From Neurospora intermedia (taxonomy: Eukaryota; Ascomycota; Sordariomycetes; Sordariales; Sordariaceae), in the NCBI GenBank assembly GCA_037102815.1, contig BTPP01000011.1, positions 823,996-887,995 of the forward strand: DNA of 64,000 nucleotides, read 5' to 3'. The position numbers and the translations under genes were made by a program. The first letter of the stretch is position 1; each line of letters starts with the position of its first letter. This document shows, in pieces, positions 32,201 through 41,640 of this stretch. The notes beneath the pieces are model-generated. The model had not been told where the DNA came from. It made no database searches and worked only from the letters and a program-made list of their open reading frames with translations.

Positions 32201-33569
32201 CATCCATGGGAGAAGGGGGAGCTCCTCCTTTGCCGGCTCATTTGCAGGACGACTACCCCCCTCGAGCCGGGTCTCCCTCGGTTGTTCGGCCTAGTCTGAA
32301 GAAGACCTTTTCTTCATCGAGCTTGCGGAGCGCGCACCGGAAGCTTTCTGTGTCGCACAATGATGATGTATTTGATATGTCTCCTGGCACGCCGGTGAGT
32401 AACCAGTTCGGCATCAGTGGCTCAACGACCCGCCTGCCATCAATTCCCTCCTTGCCAACCCCGATAGCTGGCTCGTTCCGAGAAAGGGCGGACACAGTTG
32501 TCGGAACAGCGGGCATGTATCTGTTTGATGCCGAGTTTCACTCTGCCAATGATCCTGGATCGCCGAACGGAACGCTCGCTGATGCGCCAGCACCACTCGA
32601 GCCTTGCCCGAGCGATGTTTTGCTCCGACCCTTCTGGCTCATGCGCTGTCTGTACCAGACCCTCTGCCACCCACGCGGAGGGTACATCAGCAACAAACTG
32701 TTTGTCCCACGGGATGTATGGAGAGTCAAGGGCGTAAAACTCAAGTACGTCGAGGAGAAGATTTCGCAGTGTGATCTGATGACTGCCGCGCTACAGAAGC
32801 TGGCCAGGGTGGACACGTGCGACGCGGACGCCGTATTGGAGGAGATGCAAGCTCTCGAAACGGTGATCGAGTCCGTCGAGAAGTTCCTAGTCAAGAAGCT
32901 TGGCGCCAGCGAAGTCGGACCCCACGCCACCTCGTTCAAGGACCCAGTACATGCGGAAGATGGGTCCCTGCCACGGTCAGCCAGCGTGAGCGCCAAGACG
33001 AGCGCTTTCTCGTGGAGGAGGTTGCGAAGCAAGAACAGCTCAGCGAACCTCACCAGTGCAGGCAAGGGAAGCAGTAGTGCTGGTGGGACTAGTGGTAACG
33101 TGGCGTCGACACCCATTGAGGGAGCAGGGAAGGATATCATCTGCCCTAGTCTGCCGATGACGACGCACCCGACGAACCGACCGATGAAGAGAGACGTAGG
33201 AAACGTGCTGTTTCAGGGGCCTAATGCGAATTATATGAGCTCGTTGGCGAGATTGTTTGATGCGGCTCAGTTAGTTGGTATGTTTGTTTATCCTGTTTCT
33301 TCCCCTCTTCACCCCCCCTTCCCTGCGTCCAATCTATCTTTCCCTTTGGCAATTTACTAACGAAGGTACACAAAAAAACAGACCAAATCGCTCGCCAAGT
33401 CGAAGACCCAGGCCTCCGGCACGCCGACAAGACGCAGGTGGGACTCGAGCTCAGCACTAGGCATGCGGCGGAATTCTTTGCCCTCTACATTTGTCGGTTC
33501 GTCTTGTCAGACCTCACGCTGATGCTGGACAAGTTCCTCAAGAGAGGAAGCGAGTGGGTGCTTGTCTAG
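29290..33569 (+). CDS. large MIT-domain protein, three exons
   Basis: Exons 29290-30654, 30718-33277 and 33382-33569 join in frame to 1,370 residues. The MIT (microtubule-interacting and transport) helices span the first intron: MLSEALSKANTAVQLDNGQDFEAARRAY, then ACHLLQEVLQ and VDRRKLEAIHQTYVGRIDELNE (about 397-470). Everything before, and most of the 650 residues after, is disordered: Pro-rich runs, Ser/Arg patches, acidic stretches. A conserved C-terminal block begins near residue 1085 (SDVLLRPFWLMRCLYQTLCHPRGGYIS, KLFVPRDVWRVKGVKLKYVEEKI) and ends with QIARQVEDPGLRHADKTQVGLELSTRHAAEFFALY and a Leu-rich helix in exon 3. MIT domains usually bind ESCRT-III tails, which suggests an endosomal or membrane-trafficking role; that is inference. 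The short last exon completes the conserved block. Confidence 0.85.
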
Positions 33570-34824
33570 GAGGCAGGAGTACCCAAGCATAAGAGAAGTA
33601 GCAGCGGGGAAGGAGGGAGCGTGGTGGATATACTCTACTCGTATCCGTGGGTTTGATGACAGACAGGGTAGATGTCCGAGTATGTAAGGATGGAAAGGAT
33701 TGCCAGGGCCGTACAATGGGAGGAGAGAACGAAAACTGGGAGGACAGGGAAGGGAAGTAAGGGCTGGCTAGGGAGTGGAAGGGAAGGCATGCATGGGTGG
33801 ATGGGTGGGTGGGTGGGTGGACGGGGTGATGGATGGGAACGGATTGGAATGCGTGGGACGGACGGACGGACGGATGGGTGGGATGTGCGAAAGCCCCGGT
33901 TGGCTTACTTCACACCGTGGACATATGTGTTTTTATTACTGTTGCTGTTGTTGTTGTTGTTTGTTGTGTTTCTTCTTGATACCTATACTGCTTGAAATGT
34001 TATACATAATCATGAGGAAAAAAAGAGAGAAAGAGAGCAAAAGGATGATGGGTTTATGAAGCAAGCTTTTTGGTGACGCAGAAGCAGAAAGTGGTTTGGA
34101 AACTTGGCGGATGATGGTTGGGTGCTAGCGGTCAATTGGTGGTTATGATCACCTACCTACAAGTAGATCGAGTGGAAGGGACTGGGGAGGGGGGTGGGGG
34201 CAGAAGCAAAGCAAATAGCGACTTGGAAGTGGAAATAAAGTAGCATCAAAGGGCGTTTGTGATATATGACTGTTCTTGTAAAACGTCTGAGAAAGAAAAC
34301 TTTTGCGTCAGACATTCTTGAAGTGGAATAGAGAGCAGAGTAAAAATACTGTGATATCAAGCATGTTTGACGGTTGCGCTGTTGTTTATGTAAAGGGGTG
34401 GTTTGTTTACCTTCTACCTGCTCATAAGGTGCTGGGGGAGCTCGGAAATCAAGCCGAGCAAAGGTACGGGTACTTGTATTTTCTCATACGCCTCGCTTAT
34501 TGTGCCGTGTCTCGAAGCTAGCAAAGTACCTGTACTTAAGATGCTGACCCTACAAGTACCGGGCATCAGGGTCCGATAAGATAAGAGCTCGGGGATTTTT
34601 GGAAGCGGGGCCGAATTTTGGGACTCGGCGGCACCAGACCGGGCAGCGTCAGGTCCAGACTCGGAGGATTAGCAGTGGGCCACTCACTGTACCTATCCGA
34701 AGCCTTCGTTCCGTCATTCTCTCCTCCTCCCAAGTGCAAAAGTCGCGATTCATTTTGCGACCAAGCCAGACCGGTTCCTTCCAGCCACTTCGTTTCCTTT
34801 CATGACCCGGTGACGTCCAATTGA
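33570..34824. other. spacer between the MIT-domain gene and GUF1
   Basis: About 1.25 kb. The left half is the 3' flank of the MIT-domain gene, with G-rich and tetranucleotide repeats at 33793-33880 and a TTG/TTGTT-rich stretch at about 33936-33970. The last few hundred bases are the likely GUF1 promoter. No gene is seen. Confidence 0.5.
33793..33880 (+). repeat. GGGT repeats with a perfect G-quadruplex motif, followed by GGAC repeats
   Basis: Bases 33803-33817 read GGG-T-GGG-T-GGG-T-GGG on the coding strand, the strongest kind of intramolecular quadruplex motif (four G3 runs, one-base loops). A (GGAC)n tract follows at about 33856-33873. The position, about 230 bases past the stop codon, is inside the probable 3' untranslated region of the MIT-domain gene. 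Confidence 0.85.
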
Positions 34825-37088
34825 ATGCGTGGCGCGCTCTGTCGTCCCGACGTTCTGATGCGGCCATGTCTGAGGCCTTGCGCGCGTCTGCCTCGTCTGC
34901 CTCCTAGCCGCCGTCTTCCCTTTTCTATCATCACGACATCATGTCAACAACTACCCAGGACACTACTGCCAGGTAGAGCTGGCTTCTCCTCGCTAGCTAG
35001 CCTCGGATCGCGCCAAAATGACCGAACAAAATGCTCTCCAGCTCTAAGGCCGCTCAGCAGCTCCCAACTCCTTCCGATGACCGCCCCCGTTCTCGCGAGA
35101 CACAACAGCACGACTGCTACCTCCCAGATGCCCCTCGAGAGGAAAGCGATCGAGATCGAAAAACGAATCGCCGCCATTCCGCTCGAGCGCTACCGAAACT
35201 TCTGTATCGTCGCCCACATTGACCACGGCAAGAGCACACTTTCCGATCGACTGTTGGAGCACACGGGAACCATCACGGCCGGCGATGGAAACAAGCAGGT
35301 CTTGGATAAGCTCGACGTCGAGCGCGAGCGCGGCATTACTGTCAAGGCGCAGACATGCACCATGATTTACAAGCACAGAGACGGCCTCGATTACCTCCTC
35401 CACCTCGTCGATACCCCAGGCCACGTCGACTTCCGCGCCGAAGTGACACGCTCTTACTCGTCATGCAGCGGCGCCCTGTTGCTGGTCGATGCCTCGCAGG
35501 GTGTGCAGGCGCAGACAGTAGCCAACTTTTACCTTGCCTTTGCGCAGGGTTTGTCTCTGGTGCCTGTCGTCAACAAGATCGACATGGCCAGCGCCGACGT
35601 GCCGCGCGTGCTGGAACAGTTGGAAACTGTCTTTGAGCTGGACACCTCGACGGCCGTCAAGGTCAGCGCCAAGACGGGTCAAGGCGTGGGCGAGATCTTG
35701 CCCGCGGTCATCTCTAACGTGCCGGCTCCCGTTGGCGACGCCAAGAAGCCGCTGCGCATGCTCCTGGTGGATTCGTGGTACGATACCTTCAAGGGCGTCG
35801 TCTTGCTTGTCCGCCTCTTCGACGGCACGCTCAAGCAGGGCGACAAGGTCTACTCCTTCGCCACGGGCAACGAGTACATTGTTGGTGAAGTTGGCATTCA
35901 GTACCCTGACGCCGTCCCGCAAAAGGTGTTGAGGGCAGGCCAAGTCGGCTACGTCTTCTTCAACCCCGGCATGAAGCGCATCCAAGACGCCAAGTTAGGC
36001 GATACCTTTACCAACGTCGGATGCGAAGACACTGTCGAGCCTTTGCCCGGCTTCGAGGAGCCCAAACCCATGGTCTTCGTCGCCGCTTTCCCTACCAACC
36101 AGGACGACTACGGCCGCTTGGCCGACTCCATCGCCCACCTCGTGCTCAACGACCGTTCCGTCACTTTACAAAAGGACTACTCCGAAGCCCTGGGCGCCGG
36201 CTGGCGTCTGGGCTTCTTGGGCTCTCTCCACTGCTCCGTCTTCCAAGACCGTTTGCGCCAGGAACACGGCGCCTCCATCATCATCACCGAGCCGGCCGTC
36301 CCTACCAAGATCGTCTGGTCCACCGGCGAAGAACTCATCGTTACCAACCCCGCCGAGTTCCCCGACCCAGACGACCACCGCATCCGCTCCGCCACCTTGT
36401 ATGAGCCCTTTGTCAACGCCACCGTCACGCTACCAGAGGAGTACGTAGGCAGGTGTATCGAAATCTGCGAGAACGCGCGCGGCGTGCAAAAGTCGCTCGA
36501 GTTCTTCACTGCCACGCAGGTCATTCTCAAGTACGAGCTTCCCGCTGCTTCGCTGGTCGATGATCTCTTTGGCAAACTGAAGGGCGCGACGAAGGGGTAT
36601 GCGACGCTGGATTACGAAGATGCGGGGTGGAGGCAGGCGCAGCTGGTGAAGCTGAACTTGTTGGTCAATAAGAAGGCGGTGGATGCAGTGGCGAGGATTG
36701 TCCATGTTAGTCAGGTGGAGAGGTTGGGGAGGCAGTGGGTTACCAAGTTTAAGGAGCATGTGGATCGGCAGATGTTTGGTGAGTTTCTTTTCCCCTTTCT
36801 TTTTTTTTCCCTTTTCTTTCTTTGCTTTCCTGATCTTGGGGGTTCTGTCAAGGGAACGTGCTAACAACGTAAACAGAGGTGATTATTCAAGCCGCCGCTG
36901 GCCGTCGCATTGTCGCCCGTGAAACTATCAAGCCGTTCAGGAAGGACGTGTTGGCTAAGTTGCACGCTAGTGATATCACAAGACGCAGGAAGCTGTTGGA
37001 GAAGCAGAAGGCGGGTAGGAAGAGGTTGAGGGCGGTGGGTAACGTGATCATTGATCAGTCGGCGTTTCAAAAGTTCTTGTCGAAGTGA
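34825..37088 (+). CDS. guf1: mitochondrial translation factor GUF1 (LepA/EF4-type GTPase)
   Basis: Two exons, 34825-36778 and 36877-37088, give 721 residues. Residues 1 to about 95 are Arg/Ser/Leu-rich without acidic residues, as in a mitochondrial targeting sequence. The GTPase core follows: [16 protein letters not shown] (from 130), [20 protein letters not shown] and VVNKIDMA. The LepA-specific C-terminal part includes [52 protein letters not shown] and, in exon 2, [31 protein letters not shown]. LepA/EF4 proteins bind the ribosome and act on stalled or mistranslocated elongation complexes; GUF1 does so in mitochondria and matters under stress. The length fits the fungal family. The intron (36779-36876) lies near the start of the LepA C-terminal domain. 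Confidence 0.96.
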
Positions 37089-38098
37089 GTGGGTGAAAGA
37101 AGGGGAAGAGGTAATGTACGAATACTTGTAGGTATCTTATGTCCCTTTGGCGTTCCTGTTGGATTACAGGTGGTATGTGTTACTAATTCTTTTTATTTTT
37201 TTGGTGGTTTGTTGATATGTGCTTCTTGTGTTTTCATCATCTGGAAGCTCTGTTTCTTTCCCTTTCCACCTCTTTTACGTCCTCGTTTTCCCCCGTTTTT
37301 CAGTTCTTTCTCTGTTGCTGCCGAGTGACAGCTGAACTTCTTCACCCCCGCACTTGCTGTCACAGTCCTGGCCTCCGTTTAGTGCTGATGGACAATTGAC
37401 GGTTCATCTCGCCTGCCGTTGTCGCACACTCCGGAGTCTCTGATTTGCCAAGCGTCGAGACTCACAAGGATCATGGTCTGAGCAAAAAGGTACGAATGCC
37501 TCCCGTTCTGTCATCGCTTGGCATAACTCCACTTTCGACGACAGAGAAGGAACTACGGAGCGTCTGAACTCGGAAGGAAATGGAAGGACTGTTGCCTAGG
37601 TAGATTTCGAGAGGCTTGGTGATCAGTGCTTTCCCATTGATGAAGTCCATCATTACAAGTTTGGCAAGCACGAGAGGTTTTACTGCCCGGTCACAGGTCA
37701 CAGTTTCGTCGTTCTGGTTCTCCAAGGTCATGGCGGATGCTTCCCAACATAGAATAATTCAGTTTCTTCCTTCAGCGACATCTCCTCTTCGTTCTTCCGT
37801 CTCTTTTTTCCTTCATTACCAAGATCAAGAAATTGATGGGACAAAAGCCACAATCCACCGCACCTCCTACTATTTTCATACCAACGCACAATCATCCACC
37901 GGAACAACGCCGACTCCTCCTACACCCGCCTCTACTGTCCCGGTACCACCAGTCTTGGTCCCATTCCAAACATTGCCCGGAACAAATCTCGCCTTCTTGG
38001 CGGACGCCCTGCGTCACTGGGTGCGGGAGATCGTTCACTACATATGCCAACAGTTAGCCACGAACGCCCACGGGAATTGCTACACCGTCTCCCATCCT
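37089..38098. other. convergent 3' flanks of GUF1 and the first GTPase gene
   Basis: About 1 kb between two genes that run towards each other. T-rich stretches occur at 37180-37320. A plus-strand open frame of 162 residues (37616-38104) has no recognisable content and is probably antisense noise. Confidence 0.45.
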
Positions 38099-39290
38099 TC
38101 ATGAAACTAACCATCTGTGGATCGGTTGCTCATCTGGCTGGTATGGTGGTGCTGGCGATCTGCCTCTGGCGGGCACTTCCATGCCCTGCCACATACCGGA
38201 TGCTCTCGGGTCCAGGTATGGGCTTGCCGGCCTTCCTGATTCTGCTTGGTCTGCGTTACCAGTGTTGCCGGGCCTTCTGGCCGTATCACCAAAGCTTCCT
38301 GGCGCGCGAACAATGGGTAAGGCGCTGGCAGCGACCATCTTGGCCAGTGTCACCTTAAGCTGATCGCGTTCCTGCAAAATATGGGTAAGCTGGTCCTCTA
38401 CCTGTTTCCGGCATTCTTCCAATATCATCACTGCACTTTCGTCATCCTTTTTCTTCTGTGCCTCCTTCAGTTCCGCTACTGTACTCTGCAACTCCCTCTT
38501 CAATTTCTCTTCCATTTTGCGATATTCACTGTTCAACTCCATGCCAGCTTGGGTGTCTATCAACTCCTTCCCACCATTCACGAGTTCCTCTTGCATGGCA
38601 GTGACAACTTGTTTTTCTGTGAAGAACTTGCTGAGGATTCGCATGGCAGACTCTCGATGATTGTAGTGTCTTTCCACTTTGGCACCCTTTGACCGCATGT
38701 AGCCCCAGAATTCTTGGGTTTCAAGTAGTTCGTGCTCTCGGCGTTCGCCATCTGATTGCGGGACAGCCTCCCACATCGTGGTGGCCAGAGTGACGTTTTT
38801 GAGAGCATCTTGCCCACACAGCTTCTTGAAAATGAAGAGATTTTTCTTGGCTGACCCTACCATACGAGGATCAGTGATCCGGTGCAAGTATATGATGCCG
38901 TTGAGCTTGATGTCCTTCGAGTACGTTTGGCCCATCCAGGTACCGATGGCATTGAGCACCTCGCTGTCTGTGAGGTTGGTGTCGTCAAAGCCGGGCGTGT
39001 CGACGAGATACACGTTGACGGACTCTGAATAAGGGAACACATAGAAGTCAACCGCTTGTGTGTCTTGCAAACCCAAAGATCGTCAGTCATAGCGATCAGT
39101 ACAGAGTTTTCTTTTGGCAACTGCACTCACATCCTTGGAGACCGTGGCCAACAATGCCGAGATCCACCCCCATGCAATGGGAGATGAATGTGCTTTTGCC
39201 TGAGCCAGTCATTCCCATCACCGCCACAATAATATCTGTGGGGCGTGGTTCAAACTTCGTGGCATGTTGAGACTCGCTGATGGTCGACAT
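38099..39290 (-). CDS. AIG1/GIMAP-like fungal GTPase with coiled coil (GTPase copy A)
   Basis: Exons 39290-39131 and 39063-38099 give 374 residues; the 67-nt intron splits a Tyr codon after its first base. The P-loop is GMTGSGKST (26-34), switch II is DTPGFDDT (from Asp75). LNGIIYLHRITDPRMVGS and KLCGQDALKNVTLATTMWE follow, the block in which this fungal family carries T-T/K/N-x-W instead of the canonical NKxD. A region from about 185 to 290 (MELNSEYRKMEEKLKRELQ...AELKEAQKKKDDESA...) is a likely coiled coil. The tail is Pro/Gly/Arg-rich and ends PIHRWLVS. Homologous proteins are expanded in mushrooms and moulds without a known function. A paralogue stands head to head with it at 40222, sharing the intron position just before switch I. 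Confidence 0.85.
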
Positions 39291-40221
39291 GATGGATCGG
39301 CAGCCTGGTGCCTGTTACGCAGTATACAGTATGAAAGGTGTCCAAGTGGAAACGAAGGAAGCAGAGCAGAGCCTCATGAACGCATGGCGCAAAGTTAATC
39401 GTTGAAGAATTTGTGAAAAATGAGCCGTCCTGGCAGGTTATTATGCAAGTCTCCAGGGACAAGTCAAATGGCACGGAGAAGCTGTCCGTTTCTGTGTCAA
39501 GCAGAGTAAGGCTCTGTCAGGCTGCCAACTTTCTGAATTCAAACCCAAAAGCTCGTTACGCAACAGCTGCAGCGAGCGCATGCCAAAGGCCAATCATGCT
39601 TTGGATCAAGAAAGTCCAAGATGCAACAATTACTTTTTTTCGCAGGTCTTTTTCACAGCCTGCTTATACCATCCGTCAATCCCGGCGCTCCCACCACTCG
39701 CAAGCCTCGTTTTTATCTTGATGCGTCGCGGCTGATTGGGTCAGGGGAGTTGGATGGTCGCTCGATAGTTTGAAAACCTGCAAGCCGGCAGCTGCAAGGC
39801 ACAGCGTATTGGTGTGGATTGTTCCACGCAACTGCGGCTTGAAAAGCACTTGCATAATGCTACTCAATGATGATGCCCAACTCAGCCCGCTCCCTCGACA
39901 AAGGTGGGTGATGGATAAGGCTTTGGAGTGTTAGCTCAACTGGGGAACACCAAATCCCCGCAATGCGGCTCAAGTCGACGACCGGACTCTTCATATGTTA
40001 AGGTTCCAAAATGTCGGCAGCATTGAATCGGTCAGTCATCAGTCCCCAGCTTCTTGTTTCTGATATGTTACAGACCCCATCTCACACCTAACCCAGGTCT
40101 GACCATTCTGACACCAAATACGTTCCTTCCACTGCAGCTGGCTCTGCTGTCTCATTTAATTTGATTCTAATTCACCAACGGAAATACAGTTCGTCCATTA
40201 TTTCGTCCAATCATTACAGCC
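39291..40221. promoter_or_regulatory. shared divergent promoter region of two GTPase paralogues
   Basis: A 931-base stretch between the start codons of the minus-strand GTPase at 39290 and the plus-strand GTPase at 40222. No open frame in it looks real, so it must contain both promoters. I did not recognise individual binding sites; the assignment rests only on gene arrangement. Confidence 0.5.
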
Positions 40222-41640
40222 ATGGCCCGTAGAACAAGCCATCGAATGGGCCCATCCGATGTGGTCATTCTCGTCATGGGAATGACAGGCAGTGGGAAAA
40301 GTCAGTTTGTTTCAAAATTGACGGGAGAAAATGCCGGCGTTGGTCACAGTCTCACAGAAGGTATGTTTGATATCATATACAGGATCCCACCACAATCTGG
40401 AGTACTGACAATTTCACTGAATGCAGGCACTGTTTCTCTTGACCTTTACAGCTGCGTCGAAGATGGCCAGCGAATCTTTGTGGCGGATACTCCTGGCTTT
40501 AACGACACTCAAATCTCAGACGTCGAGATTTTGAAGGACATTGCCTTTTTTCTTGGCCAGCTCCATCTCAGAAACGTTCGCTTAGGAGGCATCCTCTATC
40601 TTCATTCCATTACCGACAATCGAGTCAGCGGGTCGGCTCTGAGAACGTTCAACATGCTTCGAGCTTTGTGTGGCCCGCAAGCATTGAACTGCGCTGCTCT
40701 GGTAACCACAAAGTGGGGCGCCTTGCGCAGTCCAAAGGATGACCTTGCGGCCTGTGACCGAGAGAACGAACTATTGTACACTTCAAACTTCTGGGGCGCC
40801 ATGCGCCAGCACGGCAGCCAATCGTACAGATGGCTCGGAAGTGAGGCATCAGCCCGCTCTATTGTTCGGGAAGTCATTCAGACGAGCTGTCAAAGAACCT
40901 TCTCACCAGTCCTTCAGATCCAACGCGAACTGATCGACGAGAAGCGACCCCTGGACAGCACCTCAGCCGGGCGTGAGATGATGACGCGTTACGAAGACAG
41001 ACGTCAGAAGATCAAGCAGGAACTTGACGACTTCAGGTCTGAGCTACTCAGTTCCTCTGGTCTTACACGGGAAGAGCTTAACGAGGGTGAAGCGGAGGTG
41101 AACCGTTTGATGGACGAGCTCAGCAGATCAGAGACTTCCCAACAGGGGCTCCGCGTCAGCCAGCGAGATCTCTTCGAGCAAAAGACGGGCGAATACAAAC
41201 AGTTGTATCAGGGAATCTGGGAGGGGGTAGAACAAGAGGATCAGATGGCCAGCGAGATTGATAGGCGCTTGTCGGCCTTCGAGCAGAGATTGAGTCATCT
41301 CGAACCCAAGATGGACAGTGCCAAGGGCCTCGCCACTGCAGAAAACCCCCCGATCCCTCCCAGAGCCGGAACATGGGTAAGGGTGAGGCGTTTCCTCAAG
41401 CGGAACGTGCTCCCGCTGCTTGGAGTTCTGGCAGGCGTGGGAGTTGTTGCGGCCGGTGCTGCGGTGATCAACCCGCCTCTGATAATGGCAGGTGCGCAAC
41501 TCTTGGCATTGTCGTTTGCCGGAGTTCAATGGCACACTGATCAGGGCGTTGATGGGCCAGATCTGATAGCTGGCGTCGAAGGGGTGATTAGAGCTTGTCC
41601 ACCGACTCCTATAACTGCTGGTTATCGCATGCACACCTAG
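40222..41640 (+). CDS. AIG1/GIMAP-like fungal GTPase with C-terminal hydrophobic segments (GTPase copy B)
   Basis: Exons 40222-40360 and 40427-41640 give 450 residues. The P-loop is GMTGSGKSQ (20-28), switch II is DTPGFNDT, then LGGILYLHSITDNRVSGS and LCGPQALNCAALVTTKWG, the same non-canonical G4 block as in the neighbour at 38099. The intron (66 nt, GTATGT..TGCAG) is a multiple of three without a stop, so the unspliced frame also reads through. Residues about 230-365 are charged and heptad-like (EMMTRYEDRRQKIKQELDDF...EAEVNRLMDELSRSE), a probable coiled coil. A Pro-rich hinge and a basic patch (RVRRFLKRN) precede two hydrophobic stretches, LPLLGVLAGVGVVAAGAAV and LIMAGAQLLALSFAGV, which could anchor the protein in a membrane as in some GIMAPs. 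The function is unknown. Confidence 0.87.
   Translation: MARRTSHRMGPSDVVILVMGMTGSGKSQFVSKLTGENAGVGHSLTEGMFDIIYRIPPQSGVLTISLNAGTVSLDLYSCVEDGQRIFVADTPGFNDTQISDVEILKDIAFFLGQLHLRNVRLGGILYLHSITDNRVSGSALRTFNMLRALCGPQALNCAALVTTKWGALRSPKDDLAACDRENELLYTSNFWGAMRQHGSQSYRWLGSEASARSIVREVIQTSCQRTFSPVLQIQRELIDEKRPLDSTSAGREMMTRYEDRRQKIKQELDDFRSELLSSSGLTREELNEGEAEVNRLMDELSRSETSQQGLRVSQRDLFEQKTGEYKQLYQGIWEGVEQEDQMASEIDRRLSAFEQRLSHLEPKMDSAKGLATAENPPIPPRAGTWVRVRRFLKRNVLPLLGVLAGVGVVAAGAAVINPPLIMAGAQLLALSFAGVQWHTDQGVDGPDLIAGVEGVIRACPPTPITAGYRMHT

Noticed and set aside
35461-35985. A 174-residue minus-strand open frame inside GUF1
   Set aside because: It is antisense to a fully conserved GTPase sequence and explained by high third-position GC in that gene.
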